NCBI RefSeq assembly: GCF_963666145.1
Contig: NZ_OY762614.1
Location: 3,028,501-3,092,500 of the forward strand
Reading direction: 5' to 3'
DNA: 64,000 nucleotides
Origin: an uncultured Desulfobacter sp.
GTDB taxonomy: Bacteria > Desulfobacterota > Desulfobacteria > Desulfobacterales > Desulfobacteraceae
Below the pieces are notes generated by a model. It did not search any database and was not told where the DNA came from. It saw only the letters and a list, made by a program, of their open reading frames with translations. A program made the translations under genes and the position numbers. Of the stretch, positions 7,615 to 16,837 are shown one piece after another. The first letter of the stretch is position 1; each line of letters begins with the position of its first letter.

Positions 7615-8790
7615 CTACCGGTTAACAATTAGTGCGACTGCCTCTCCGCCACCTAAACACAGTGACGCAAGGCCGGTCTTCACATCTCTTTTGGCCATTT
7701 CATACAATAAGGTGGTCAGCACCCTTGCGCCTGATGCACCGATGGGGTGTCCCAAAGAGACGGAACCGCCGTTCACGTTCACCTTTTCCGGGTCCAGTTC
7801 CAGGACCTTGTTGATTCCGGCCGAGGTGCCGGCAAAGGCTTCGTTGATTTCAAACAGGTCCACCTCGTTGATCGTGATACCCTGCTTTTTCAGCACCTTG
7901 GGTATGGCGTAAATGGGCGCCATGAGTACATATTTCATGTCAATGCCGTAGGATGCCTGGGCACCGATTTCAGCCATGATCGTGCATCCCAGCTCCTTTG
8001 CCTTTGCTTCGCTCATCAAAACCACCGCACTTGCACCGTCGGAGATGATGGATGCATTGCCTGCCGTGCCCACACCGTCTTTTTTAAACGCAGGCTTCAT
8101 TTTAGACAAAAATTCGTAGCTTGTCTCCTGGGGGCATTCGTCCGTATCAAAGATCTTTGGGTCACCCTTGCGCTGGGGGATTGAAACGGGCATGATCTCA
8201 TCTTTAAACCGCCCCGCGGCCACGGCCTTGTTGGCCCTTGCATAGGACTCGGCCGCAAACCGGTCCTGGTCCTCACGGGTCACCGCCCATCGCTCGGAGC
8301 AAAGTTCATTGGACATGCCCATGTGAAAATCGTTGACAACATCCCACAGCCCGTCATGGACCATATGGTCTTCAATGCGGCCCGGCCCCATGCGGTGCCC
8401 CCATCTGGCCTTATCCATATAATAAGGCGCCATGCTCATGGTCTCCATGCCCCCGGCCACCACCACATCGGCATCACCGCACTGGATGGCCTGGGCGGCC
8501 AGCATCACGGCTTTCAGCGATGAACCGCACACTTTGTTTATGGTAATGGCCTCCACTTCCCAGGGAAGACCCGCCTTGACGACGGCCTGTTTTCCCGGGT
8601 TCTGGCCGTATCCGCAGGGCAGAACCATGCCCATGATGCATTCATCCACCACATCATCTTCAATATCAGCACGCCGGATGGCTTCCCTGATGATAAGGCC
8701 CCCAAGTGTTGTGGCCCCCATGCCGCTCAATGAACCTCCAAAACTGCCTAAGGGGGTCCGGGTGGCACTGACGATTACTGCTTTATTCAT
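7615..8790 (-). CDS. Acetyl-CoA C-acetyltransferase (thiolase)
   Basis: A 391-residue type II thiolase that condenses or cleaves acetoacetyl-CoA. The acyl-carrying Cys is in NKVCGSSLKAV (about residue 88); the C-terminal active-site His and Cys are in GHPIGASGARV and LCLGGGEA. The start at 8790 (MNKAVIVSATRTPLG) has AAAGGAG upstream and matches the family N-terminus; the frame is open further upstream without support. It heads the thiolase-hbd operon. The TetR gene upstream on the same strand, 260 bases away, may control it. Confidence 0.95.
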   Translation of the reverse strand: MNKAVIVSATRTPLGSFGGSLSGMGATTLGGLIIREAIRRADIEDDVVDECIMGMVLPCGYGQNPGKQAVVKAGLPWEVEAITINKVCGSSLKAVMLAAQAIQCGDADVVVAGGMETMSMAPYYMDKARWGHRMGPGRIEDHMVHDGLWDVVNDFHMGMSNELCSERWAVTREDQDRFAAESYARANKAVAAGRFKDEIMPVSIPQRKGDPKIFDTDECPQETSYEFLSKMKPAFKKDGVGTAGNASIISDGASAVVLMSEAKAKELGCTIMAEIGAQASYGIDMKYVLMAPIYAIPKVLKKQGITINEVDLFEINEAFAGTSAGINKVLELDPEKVNVNGGSVSLGHPIGASGARVLTTLLYEMAKRDVKTGLASLCLGGGEAVALIVNR

Positions 8791-9050
8791 TTTATGCTCC
8801 TTTATTTTTACCCTGTTTTTCTTGGGCCAAAACGCCAGGCATTCTATGCGCCTAAGCTTCCCGCTAATTTTTAAGTTAGTCCTGTATGACATATTCCGTG
8901 GATATTTTCCACCCACTTCATGCAATGGGTACGTAAAGCTGCCCAGGAGGGTTCGGATCGGATGGTTTGGATGTTGTTAAATCGAAGTTTTTAGGCCGTG
9001 GCGGAAAAGACCCAGATGGCTGTCAGGTTGGCGTCGTGCGGGGTGTGAGT

Positions 9051-9698
9051 TTAGTAAATAAGACCCAGGATAAAATCTGTCTGGGTGCTGATATACTCAT
9101 CTATGGTAAATTTTTTCTTTAAATACCACCGGCGAAAGGCCCACATATGACCGAGCACGGAAATGTTGTGTCCCACCAGACTGCATGTTTTTTCATCCAG
9201 ACGGGGAAAATCATTCTGCCCGGATAATTGGGTCAGCGCCCTGACAAATGTATTGGAAACATCCAGTTCCGTGTCCAGCACCCTTTTTTTCCATTTGTCC
9301 GGTAAAAACTGGGTAACCTGGTACATGAGCAGCACATGATCCGCCATGTTGTCACACACCATAAAATACTGGCGAATGGCTGCGGCCAGCTGTGTCTTTT
9401 TGCAGACGTCTCCGGACAGAGCCTCTTCCACGGCATTCTGGACCTCTTCGTGGATGGCGCTGCACACCAGATACAACAGATCTTCCTTGGAGCTGATATA
9501 CTCATATAAAGATCCGATGGAAAACCCGGCGGCTTTGGCAATCATCCGCGTGGTGGTATTGTGGTAACCGTGTTCAATGGCCAGCTTGACCGTGGCATCA
9601 ATGATCTGTCGACGCCGTTTGCGGACCAGCTTTTCATTTTTTATTTGCGTGGGGACATCTGCCCCGGATGCAGGAGTCGGCTTTTTTTGCCGGGCCAT
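9051..9698 (-). CDS. TetR/AcrR family transcriptional regulator
   Basis: A 215-residue one-component repressor-type regulator. The helix-turn-helix spans about residues 30-75, with AIEHGYHNTTTRMIAKAAG and SIGSLYEYISSKEDLLY, the classic TetR signature. The rest is an all-helical ligand-binding and dimer domain of unknown specificity. The start at 9698 is preceded by AAAGGAG. It lies just upstream of the thiolase/hbd pair on the same strand, so acyl-CoA-responsive control of that operon is plausible but not shown; I did not find a clear palindromic operator in 8791-9050. Confidence 0.9.
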   Translation of the reverse strand: MARQKKPTPASGADVPTQIKNEKLVRKRRRQIIDATVKLAIEHGYHNTTTRMIAKAAGFSIGSLYEYISSKEDLLYLVCSAIHEEVQNAVEEALSGDVCKKTQLAAAIRQYFMVCDNMADHVLLMYQVTQFLPDKWKKRVLDTELDVSNTFVRALTQLSGQNDFPRLDEKTCSLVGHNISVLGHMWAFRRWYLKKKFTIDEYISTQTDFILGLIY

Positions 9699-9731
9699 GG
9701 GTGCTCCTTTAGGTGAACCAAAATATTCAAA

Positions 9732-9766
9732 GCCTCCCGGATGGACGAACCGTCTCCCCGGGAGGC
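9732..9766 (-). terminator. Hairpin terminator of the Usp gene
   Basis: Perfect 9-bp stem GCCTCCCGG (9732-9740) and CCGGGAGGC (9758-9766), 17 bases after the stop of the minus-strand Usp gene, then TTTG on that strand. It sits between the Usp stop and the TetR start, so it would end the Usp transcript before tetR. Confidence 0.7.
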
Positions 9767-9782
9767 AAAACTGTGGGGGCAT

Positions 9783-10751
9783 TTAAATGCAGATATCAGG
9801 ACTCAGGCGCAGTACCGGTACCGGGCTGTGCCGGAAAATTTTTTCAATGGTGCTGCCCAGAACGAATTTGACCGAGCGGCTGTGACCCAATGGGCCTAAT
9901 ACCAGGGCATCCGCCCTGAGATCCTTTGTGGCAGAAAGGATCTGTTCGCAGGGATCTCCCGAATTAATGATGATGTTGATCCCCGGTAAATCCCCAATGC
10001 CTGCGGCCTTTATCTGATCCTCAAGCCGGTCCTGCCGCCGTTGTTTGGCTTTGGGCAGGAATTCTTCTTCGGAAAAGGTGTTTTCGGGGACATAGTGGGA
10101 TTTGATCCAGGCCATCTCTTTGGTACCGATGCAATGGACCACATGAAGCTTTGCACCGGTTGTTTGGGCCATCCATCCCGCCCGGGCCAGGATATGCTCG
10201 GTCCAGGGAGAAAAATCCACGGCTGCAATAATGTTGCGGATCTCGCCGGGTTCCGGCTGTTCGTTGCCTGAGTAAGTTCGTTTGAAGATATGTTTGTCCC
10301 TGACGCTGAACAGCGCCTTTCTGCAGTGGCGGAATACGAATTCAGCTGCACTGCCGAACATGAAACTTGAGAGGTTGGAACGCCCTTTGTTGGCCATGAC
10401 CACAAGGTCCGGGTTTACCTCATCAATCATGCTGAGGATCTCTTCGGCGGGATATCCCATTTTGATGCGGATATCGGTTTTGCCGTCGAATTCAGGGTAG
10501 CGTGTCCGGATCAGATCTTTGATCTGGGCAATCCGCTCTGTTTTAAGTTCCTCAAGATATTCCTTGGTGTCCTCCCTGCAGGGGTACATCATGCCGGCCA
10601 TATACACCGGATTGACCTCGCGCAAAGGGACAATGGAACAAATGGTTATTTTCATATCTGCCTGTCCTGCCAGTCCCAGGGCATAGCCCAGGGTCATGGG
10701 TGAGTAATCGGAAAGGTCAATACATGCCATAATATGGTTGAACCGGTTCAT
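9783..10751 (-). CDS. Universal stress protein, tandem UspA domains
   Basis: A 322-residue protein with two UspA domains: the first, residues 1-150, begins FNHIMACIDLSDYSPMTLGYA; the second, about 175-320, begins IRNIIAAVDFSPWTEHILARA. The second domain ends with LGPLGHSRSVKFVLGSTIEKI and HSPVPVLRL, the G-2x-G-9x-G(S/T) nucleotide-binding pattern; the first has the partly similar MANKGRSNLSSFMFGSAAEFV. Such proteins bind ATP or act in stress and redox signalling; no partner is evident. CAGGAGC precedes the start. It is probably monocistronic, with its own terminator. Confidence 0.92.
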   Translation of the reverse strand: MNRFNHIMACIDLSDYSPMTLGYALGLAGQADMKITICSIVPLREVNPVYMAGMMYPCREDTKEYLEELKTERIAQIKDLIRTRYPEFDGKTDIRIKMGYPAEEILSMIDEVNPDLVVMANKGRSNLSSFMFGSAAEFVFRHCRKALFSVRDKHIFKRTYSGNEQPEPGEIRNIIAAVDFSPWTEHILARAGWMAQTTGAKLHVVHCIGTKEMAWIKSHYVPENTFSEEEFLPKAKQRRQDRLEDQIKAAGIGDLPGINIIINSGDPCEQILSATKDLRADALVLGPLGHSRSVKFVLGSTIEKIFRHSPVPVLRLSPDICI

Positions 10752-11366
10752 TGTCTGCTCCTGAATTTATCGAGATGTTACATTTTCTTGTGTCCATGAC
10801 CAGAACGGATTTATCACGTATATTTTTAATGCGCTTCAGAGGCCGTAGAGGTTTTAAATCCTAAGGACACCTTTTTCTATATTGTACCACCTTCATATGT
10901 GGTTGTATAGGTAATGACATGGATTTTCGGGTTGCCGGCTAAAAACAGCAAAAAGCGCTGCGCCCATCCCCAGGGAAAAAATTGTGGACTTGGCTATTTT
11001 TATAAACTAAGGTTTAGGGTCGTGGGGATATTAAACCTCTATAGTATAAGGGGAAGAGACATATGGCCGATTTCAACCCCCGCTGTTTGGCGGAATTTAA
11101 TCATCCGGCAGGGGTATGCGGCGGCGGCCGGTTCGAGACTTGATGCTTTTGTTAAAATCATTTACTATACATGCTTCCAACCCGTGTTCAAAAAGAGACC
11201 AACCATGACCAAAGGCAACGTATTCTTCAACGTCGGGGTAATTAACACCGGAAGCTAAAAGGGTAATAACCCTTAAAATACGGCGTCATGTGCACCTAAG
11301 ATAATATGCTTGGTTGCTGGGCCACTTAAGAAAAAGAAAAAAACATATTCTATTACAGGTGAGTGA
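10752..11366. other. Long intergenic region before hybrid kinase
   Basis: 615 bases without a convincing gene. It contains an imperfect dyad, ACCAC(N8)GTGGT at about 10886-10903. It also holds two tiny frames with plausible ribosome sites: 11063-11143 (26 codons, after GGGGAAGAG) and 11205-11258 (17 codons, after AAAGAG). The longer frame from 10914 has poor coding character. An attenuator or small RNA is possible but nothing matches a family I know. Confidence 0.3.
11063..11143 (+). CDS. Possible 26-residue peptide, uncertain
   Basis: A short frame, ATG at 11063 to TGA, preceded by AGGGGAAGAG at good spacing. The peptide has two Cys and a GVCGGGRF segment. I do not recognise it. It lies in the leader region of the kinase gene at 11367, so it could be a leader peptide, or the ribosome site could be chance. 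Confidence 0.2.
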   Translation: MADFNPRCLAEFNHPAGVCGGGRFET

Positions 11367-13097
11367 ATGAGCGATAAACCCAGTTACGAAATGCTTGAGC
11401 AACAGATAAAACGACTGGAGCGCTCCATCCAGGGCGCACGCCGGGCGGAATTGATCAATCGAACGCTGTTTTATATTGCATCGGATTTAACCACCTGCGA
11501 TTCCCTTGGTGATCTGTACGCCTCCATATACAAACGGGTCTCAGATCTTATGGATATTTCTAACTTTTTTATAGCCATTTATCATAAAGATCAAAAAGCC
11601 ATACAGTATGTATTTCGCAGGGACCAGCAGTCAGAACTGATACCGGAATGGATATACAATTTTTCCCAAAGACCTTCGCTGACTGGTGATGTTATTATAA
11701 ATAAAACGCCTTTACTGCTGGGTGAACAGCAGCTGATAGACCTTAAAGCCAAGGGCCGGGTGATCGGCAGGCTGCCCAAAAACTGGCTTGGTATTCCGTT
11801 GATGGTCAAGGACGAAGTAATTGGTGTGATGGCGGTAAAAAGTTATACCAACGCCGTTAAATATAATGAACAACATGTGGAGCTGCTCAGTTTTGTTTCG
11901 GACACCATTGCTACGGCTATTAAGAAAAAACAGGCGGAAAATGAGCTCAGAGAGGCCAAGGAACGCCTGGTCCGCGGCCAGAAACTTGAAGCCATCGCCA
12001 CACTGGCCGGCGGCATTGCCCATGATTTTAACAACACCCTTTCGGTCACGCTCGGCAATATTAATCTGGCCCAGATGGTGGCGGCAGACGGCACCATCAA
12101 AGGGTATCTGGACGACGCAGAACAATCGGTGCTCCAGGCAAAAAATCTGGCGTCTAAATTTGTCGTTTTTTCAAGCAGCAGTACCGTGGGCATTAAAACC
12201 CACATTGACCTGACAGGATTTCTTAACGCCACCCTTGACCAGCTGAAACAGGAAAAAAATATCGTGTCCCGGCTTGAGGTATTTGATCTGCCTCCGGTGA
12301 TCGAAGCGGACCGTGACGCGCTCAAGGAAGCACTCAAGAATGTTGTCATCAATGCCTCAGAAGCCATGGACAACCGGCAGCCGGTAGATATAGGGGCTAA
12401 GCTGTATGCCGAACGAAAAGGGATGATTGTCATATCCATCACGGACCAGGGCAGAGGCATCAAGTCGGATGATTTAGAAAAAATTTTTAATCCTTATTTT
12501 TCCACCAAACCCAAAGGGGGGAATCGGGGAACCGGGCTGGGCCTTTCCATTGCCTGGGCCATCGTGAAAAATCACCAGGGCAATATCCAGGTTCGATCCA
12601 CCCTGGGCCAGGGGACGCGGGTGGATATTATTTTGCCGATTTTCCCCAAAGATACATCCAAAGAAGCTTTCAGCAGACCTAAAATAGTGGAACCCAGGGT
12701 TAAACGGCCTGCCAGGGTGGCCACCCGAAAACCCCTTGTTCTGTGTATGGATGACGATGCCATGATTCTGGAAATCACCGAAGTTATTCTGACCCGGCTG
12801 GGCTACGAGCCGGTCCTTGCAAAATCCGGTGAAGAGGCGGTGGAAAAGTACCAGGCCTGTCTTGTGGAAGGCAAAATTATCGGCAAGGTGATCCTTGACC
12901 TTGAGGTGAAGCACGGCATGGGCGGCGAAGAGACCATGGAAAAACTGCTGGCGCTGAATCCCGGCATCAAGGGCATTGTCTCTTCGGGCTATGCCAATGA
13001 TGCGGTCATGGAAAATCACGCGTCGTTCGGATTCTCTGCGGCACTGTCCAAGCCCTTTTCCATTACGGCACTAAAACAGGCCCTTGAAGATTTGTAA
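11367..13097 (+). CDS. Hybrid sensor histidine kinase (GAF, HisKA, HATPase, REC)
   Basis: A 576-residue cytoplasmic sensor with no membrane helix. A short coiled coil (residues 5-25) leads to a GAF domain (about 30-190), a HisKA segment with the phospho-His in LAGGIAHDFNNTLSV (about 220), an ATPase domain with GRGIKSDDLEKIFNPYFSTK and GTGLGLSIA, and a C-terminal receiver (about 450-576). The receiver keeps acidic DDD at its start and the phospho-Asp in VILDLEVKHGMGG. There is no adjacent response regulator, so its partner is unknown. A strong hairpin follows the stop. Confidence 0.92.
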   Translation: MSDKPSYEMLEQQIKRLERSIQGARRAELINRTLFYIASDLTTCDSLGDLYASIYKRVSDLMDISNFFIAIYHKDQKAIQYVFRRDQQSELIPEWIYNFSQRPSLTGDVIINKTPLLLGEQQLIDLKAKGRVIGRLPKNWLGIPLMVKDEVIGVMAVKSYTNAVKYNEQHVELLSFVSDTIATAIKKKQAENELREAKERLVRGQKLEAIATLAGGIAHDFNNTLSVTLGNINLAQMVAADGTIKGYLDDAEQSVLQAKNLASKFVVFSSSSTVGIKTHIDLTGFLNATLDQLKQEKNIVSRLEVFDLPPVIEADRDALKEALKNVVINASEAMDNRQPVDIGAKLYAERKGMIVISITDQGRGIKSDDLEKIFNPYFSTKPKGGNRGTGLGLSIAWAIVKNHQGNIQVRSTLGQGTRVDIILPIFPKDTSKEAFSRPKIVEPRVKRPARVATRKPLVLCMDDDAMILEITEVILTRLGYEPVLAKSGEEAVEKYQACLVEGKIIGKVILDLEVKHGMGGEETMEKLLALNPGIKGIVSSGYANDAVMENHASFGFSAALSKPFSITALKQALEDL

Positions 13098-13106
13098 CAT
13101 TGCCAT

Positions 13107-13147
13107 GGGCTGACCTGGTTCATGTATACTATACCCAGGTTCAGCCC
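13107..13147. terminator. Hairpin between convergent kinase and hisD
   Basis: GGGCTGACCTGG (13107-13118) pairs with CCAGGTTCAGCCC ending at 13147, with one bulged base. It lies between two convergent stops. There is no T-run, so a bidirectional terminator is only likely, not certain. Confidence 0.5.
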
Positions 13148-13163
13148 ACTGAAAATCGAGCGG

Positions 13164-14462
13164 TTATTTGCGCCGGATTTTTACTGAATTGGCATGGGCA
13201 CCCAAACCTTCGGTCTGGGCCAACGTGATCACATCCTCGGCTTCCTGTTCAAAGGCGGCTTTGGAGTAGTGGATCAGGCTGGTTTTCTTGGTAAAATGAG
13301 AGACGCTCAAGGCCGATGAAAACCGGGCTGTACCTGCTGTGGGCAGCACATGGTTGGGGCCTGCGATATAGTCGCCCATGGGTTCTGGGGTATACGGTCC
13401 CAGGAACAGTGCCCCTGCATTCTGAATTCTGTCAATATAGTCAAAGGGCGATTCCACGATCACTTCAAGGTGTTCGGGTGCCAGACGGTTGGACAGCTCA
13501 ATGGCCGTATCAATATCCGGAACCACCAGAATGGTGCCGAAATTATTGATGGCCGGTTCCGCAATCGCCTTGCGGGGCAGGGCATCAAGCTGGGGGCCAA
13601 GGGCGTCGGATACCTTTTGCGCCAGATTCTGGGAATCGGTCACCAGTACCGCCGATGCCAGGACATCGTGCTCGGCCTGGGAAAGCAGGTCTGCGGCAAT
13701 GCATTCCGGATCAGCGGTTTTGTCAGCGATGATCAGAATTTCGCTGGGGCCTGCAATCATATCAATGCCAACGGTTCCGGAGACAATTTTTTTGGCAAGG
13801 GTGACATAGATATTTCCCGGTCCCACAATCACATCCACCTTGGGCACCAGGGTTGTTCCGTATGCCAGCGCGCCAATGGCCCAGGCGGAACCTGCCTTGA
13901 ACACCGAATCGATGCCCACGGCCCGGGCAGCGGCAAGAATATGAGGGTTTATTTTTCCGTCGGCCATGGGCGGGGTCATCAAAGAGATGGATTTAACGCC
14001 TGCAACTTTGGCCGGGATGCCGCCCATGAGAACGGACGAGACCAGAGGGGTTTTGCCGCCCTTGGCACCGGGGGCGTATATTCCTGCCGCGGTCACCGGC
14101 CGGACCATCTGGCCTACCATCACCCCGTTTCTGGGGGTATCCATCCATGAATTTTCCCGCTGGCGGCTGTGAAATGCGCTGAGCTGTTCAACGGCCCGGT
14201 CCAGGGCCTTTAAAAACTGCGGGGTCATCTGACCCATGGCATCTTCAAACTCCTGCTCGGTCACCTTAAAGGTATCTAAGGTAACCGCCGGAGAGTCAAA
14301 TTTGTTGGTGTATTCGATGAGCGCCTCATCGCCTCTTTTTTTTACATCATCTAAAAATGCCTGGACATTGTCCTGGTCTTCCCTTGTAAAACCTAACCCT
14401 CTGTCTATGGTATCCTGAACCCTTTTTTCCGCTTCCGGGGAGGGGTAATTAAATATTTTCAT
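13164..14462 (-). CDS. hisD: Histidinol dehydrogenase
   Basis: Catalyses the last two oxidations of histidine synthesis, L-histidinol to L-histidine, with NAD and Zn. The protein is 432 residues from the ATG at 14462, as expected for the family; the frame is open upstream without support. Signatures include QMVRPVTAAGIYAPGAKGG (about 120), VGPGNIYVTLAKK and GTVGIDMIAGPSEIL (about 240), and the catalytic His region APEHLEV near 330. It is isolated from other his genes here, which is common in this group. Confidence 0.96.
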   Translation of the reverse strand: MKIFNYPSPEAEKRVQDTIDRGLGFTREDQDNVQAFLDDVKKRGDEALIEYTNKFDSPAVTLDTFKVTEQEFEDAMGQMTPQFLKALDRAVEQLSAFHSRQRENSWMDTPRNGVMVGQMVRPVTAAGIYAPGAKGGKTPLVSSVLMGGIPAKVAGVKSISLMTPPMADGKINPHILAAARAVGIDSVFKAGSAWAIGALAYGTTLVPKVDVIVGPGNIYVTLAKKIVSGTVGIDMIAGPSEILIIADKTADPECIAADLLSQAEHDVLASAVLVTDSQNLAQKVSDALGPQLDALPRKAIAEPAINNFGTILVVPDIDTAIELSNRLAPEHLEVIVESPFDYIDRIQNAGALFLGPYTPEPMGDYIAGPNHVLPTAGTARFSSALSVSHFTKKTSLIHYSKAAFEQEAEDVITLAQTEGLGAHANSVKIRRK

Positions 14463-14765
14463 GGCGTGTCTCTTTAACTTATGTTTATTTCCGGCCCAAA
14501 AGCTGATTCCATTTTCAACATAAAAGGAACAGGACCGCTGAATAAAAGGTAATATATAACAATTTTTAACCCAGAAAACCAATGTCAAGTCCAATGGGTT
14601 TAAAAAAATTAATGAAACGTTGGTTTAAAGTTGCCTGGCTGATGTGTTGGCTGGATTTTGCCATTGACACCAGCGGCCTTTATTATACCATTGATCCGTT
14701 GATAAAAACGTCCCGGCAGCGCGTCTTGCCGTATAGTATATATAACCTTTTTTAAGGAAAGTATT
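14463..14765. other. Divergent intergenic region hisD / aminotransferase
   Basis: 303 bases, AT-rich, between two divergent starts. The stretch TATAGTATATATAA at 14732-14745 could serve as a -10 region for the aminotransferase but has no well-placed -35. No palindrome or riboswitch pattern was seen. Confidence 0.35.
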
Positions 14766-15923
14766 TTGAATATTTCTAAAAACATTGAAGCCCTGCGGTA
14801 TAGCGTCATACGGGAAATGAGCCAAATCGCAGCCCAGTATGAGGATGTCATCTCCCTTGGTATCGGCGAACCGGACTTTGACACCCCGGCCCCCATTATC
14901 GAGCAAGCCTTTGAAGATGCCGGGAATGGCCACACCCATTACACCCCGGCCAAAGGCGACCCTGAACTCATCGAGAAGCTGTCTGCTCGTCTGTCAAAGG
15001 TCCTTGGCAAATCAGTTCCCCCCGAGTGCCTCATTATCACCCATGGCGCCATGAACGGCCTGGCAAATGCCTTTAGAACAATTATGGACCCAGGGGATGA
15101 AGTTGTTGTCGTTGAACCCCATTTTCCGGATTATCTGGCCCACATCACTCTGGCCCATGCCGTGCCCAAGTATGTGCCCACGGGATTTGATAAGGGGTTT
15201 CTACCGGACCCGGCGGACATCGAAGCCGCCATCACACCGAAAACAAAAATCATTTTGATCAACTCGCCTAATAATCCCACAGGCACGGTGGTTCCCCAAA
15301 GCCTTCTGGAAGAGATCGCAGCCATTGCCAAGGTCCATGACCTTTGCGTGGTTTCCGATGAGGTGTATGACCGGATCTCCTTTGAGGGCCGAGCCGCATC
15401 CATATATAGTTGTCCGGGGATGGAAAACCATTCCTTGGTGATTAACTCTTTTTCCAAAACCTATGCCATGACCGGATGGCGGGTGGGATTTGCCTATGGT
15501 CCCCGGCCTGTCGTCGATCAGATGGTAAAAGTGGGCAACTACAGCATCGCCTGTGCCGCAAGTGTCAGCCAGCGGGCTGCCATTGCCGCCCTGGATACGC
15601 CTGACGAGGTGATCAAGCAAATGTCTGATACCTTTGAACGCCGGATGGATCTGGTCTGTTCCCGGCTTGAGGCCATGCCCGGTGTCCGGGTCCGCCGTCC
15701 CCAGGGCAGTTTTTATGTGTTTGCCGACATCTCCAGAATCACCAACCAATCCAGACAGTTTGCCCTGGATCTGATTAAAGAGGAAAAAGTCGTGGTGGTT
15801 CCCGGATACCCATTCGGGCAGTCCTGTGAAGGGTGCATCCGCATTGCCTGTACCATCGGCAGAGAAAAGCTCGTTGAAGCCATGGATCGCCTGGAGCGGT
15901 TTCTCGCCGCAAGAAGTCACTGA
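14766..15923 (+). CDS. Class I/II PLP-dependent aminotransferase
   Basis: A 385-residue fold-type I aminotransferase close to the aspartate/aromatic aminotransferase group. The PLP Lys is in NSFSKTYAMTGWRVGFAYG (about residue 230); NSPNNPTGTV (about 165) and the Arg in GCIRIACTIG (near 360) are also present. The start is the TTG at 14766 with AAGGAAA seven bases upstream; the next ATG at 14817 would cut off the conserved N-terminal strand. The amino donor and acceptor cannot be told from sequence. Confidence 0.9.
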   Translation: MNISKNIEALRYSVIREMSQIAAQYEDVISLGIGEPDFDTPAPIIEQAFEDAGNGHTHYTPAKGDPELIEKLSARLSKVLGKSVPPECLIITHGAMNGLANAFRTIMDPGDEVVVVEPHFPDYLAHITLAHAVPKYVPTGFDKGFLPDPADIEAAITPKTKIILINSPNNPTGTVVPQSLLEEIAAIAKVHDLCVVSDEVYDRISFEGRAASIYSCPGMENHSLVINSFSKTYAMTGWRVGFAYGPRPVVDQMVKVGNYSIACAASVSQRAAIAALDTPDEVIKQMSDTFERRMDLVCSRLEAMPGVRVRRPQGSFYVFADISRITNQSRQFALDLIKEEKVVVVPGYPFGQSCEGCIRIACTIGREKLVEAMDRLERFLAARSH

Positions 15924-15998
15924 GGCGTGCAGATCAAAAAAAGAAATGCTTGTAACCCTAACTCGCCGTTTCCGGGATTAATGATTACGAGCAGCCTA

Positions 15999-16063
15999 AT
16001 TTTGATCATTTGATCAAAATTATCTTGACACGACCATCATCTGTAACTATGATTTGATCAAAT
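15999..16063 (+). promoter_or_regulatory. Promoter with two TGATCA palindromes before the DUF134 gene
   Basis: TTGACA (16025-16030), a 17-base spacer and TATGAT (16048-16053) form a near-consensus sigma-70 promoter. Two palindromes flank it: ATTTTGATCA-TT-TGATCAAAAT at 15999-16020, just upstream of the -35, and ATTTGATCAAAT at 16052-16063, overlapping the -10. Both share the core TTTGATCA/TGATCAAA. The layout is that of a repressed promoter with two operators, likely bound by the gene's own product or by the DtxR-like neighbour. Confidence 0.75.
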
Positions 16064-16083
16064 GCTCATAACAAGGAAAAAAT

Positions 16084-16425
16084 ATGCCAAGACCCAAACG
16101 TCCCAGATGTATTTCATCCAAGCCTGCCATTAAGGGGTTCAAACCCAGGGGAACCGTGGAGACCGGAGAGGTCATCCTTTCCCTGGAGGAATTTGAAGTA
16201 CTCAAACTCATCGACTATGAGGGGATGGATCAGTCCGGTGCGGCCCAGGTCATGGATGTTTCCCGACAAACCGTTGGCAGGGTCCTTAAAACCGCGCGAT
16301 ACAAAATCGCAGAATCCCTGGTGACGGCCAAGCGGCTCACTGTTCAGGGCGGTTGCTATGAGATGCGGGGCCGGGGAAAGGGCCGGGGGTGGCGGCATGG
16401 GTGCAGAACCCCCCAGGACGGTTAA
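16084..16425 (+). CDS. DUF134/UPF0251 helix-turn-helix protein
   Basis: A 113-residue member of the DUF134 family of small DNA-binding proteins. The N-terminus MPRPKRPRCI and the helix-turn-helix YEGMDQSGAAQVMDVSRQTVGRVL (residues about 53-77) define the family; the tail is Gly/Arg-rich with single Cys and His residues. No biochemical role is established. AAGGAAA precedes the start. It is followed 21 bases on by a DtxR-like metalloregulator, so the two probably act together in metal-responsive control. The palindromes in its promoter are candidate operators. Confidence 0.88.
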   Translation: MPRPKRPRCISSKPAIKGFKPRGTVETGEVILSLEEFEVLKLIDYEGMDQSGAAQVMDVSRQTVGRVLKTARYKIAESLVTAKRLTVQGGCYEMRGRGKGRGWRHGCRTPQDG

Positions 16426-16446
16426 TAAAAAACGGAGATTAAACCT

Positions 16447-16833
16447 ATGAACAGCGAACAGATCCTATCCGAAAGTCTTGAGGACTATCTTGAAGTTATA
16501 CTGGAACTTCAGATCATGAATACAGTTGCCCGGTCAAAAGATATTGCCGAAAGACTGAATATCAAATGCGGATCCGTGACCGGTACCCTTAAAAAACTGG
16601 CTGACCGGAATTTGATAAATTATGAACCCTACGGCTACATCACCTTGACACCCAAAGGGGATAAAATCGCCAAAGAGATTACAACCCGGCATAATGTGTT
16701 CAAACATTTTTTATTTAAACATGTGGAGCTGGATGAAAATATTGCAGAACAAACCGCTTGCCGCATGGAACATGCCATGAACCACAAGAATTTTATGAAA
16801 TTCAAGGCGTTTGTTAAAAAACTGGACGCCTGA
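16447..16833 (+). CDS. DtxR/MntR-family metal-dependent regulator
   Basis: A 128-residue protein with the winged helix of DtxR/MntR (residues 5-65; ARSKDIAERLNIKCGSVTGTLKKL) and a dimer/metal domain. The metal-site pattern ACRMEHAMNH (about residues 101-110) keeps the Cys, Glu and His of the family's site. There is no C-terminal SH3/FeoA-like domain, as in MntR and short IdeR forms. Iron or manganese sensing is expected; the feoAB genes are 11 kb away and not physically linked. The stop nearly abuts the convergent PocR kinase. Confidence 0.88.
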   Translation: MNSEQILSESLEDYLEVILELQIMNTVARSKDIAERLNIKCGSVTGTLKKLADRNLINYEPYGYITLTPKGDKIAKEITTRHNVFKHFLFKHVELDENIAEQTACRMEHAMNHKNFMKFKAFVKKLDA

Positions 16834-16837
16834 CTTT

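Noticed and set aside
10914..11258. 114-codon plus-strand frame
   Set aside because: Composition is not protein-like, there is no ribosome site at its start, and no family resemblance; treated as intergenic.
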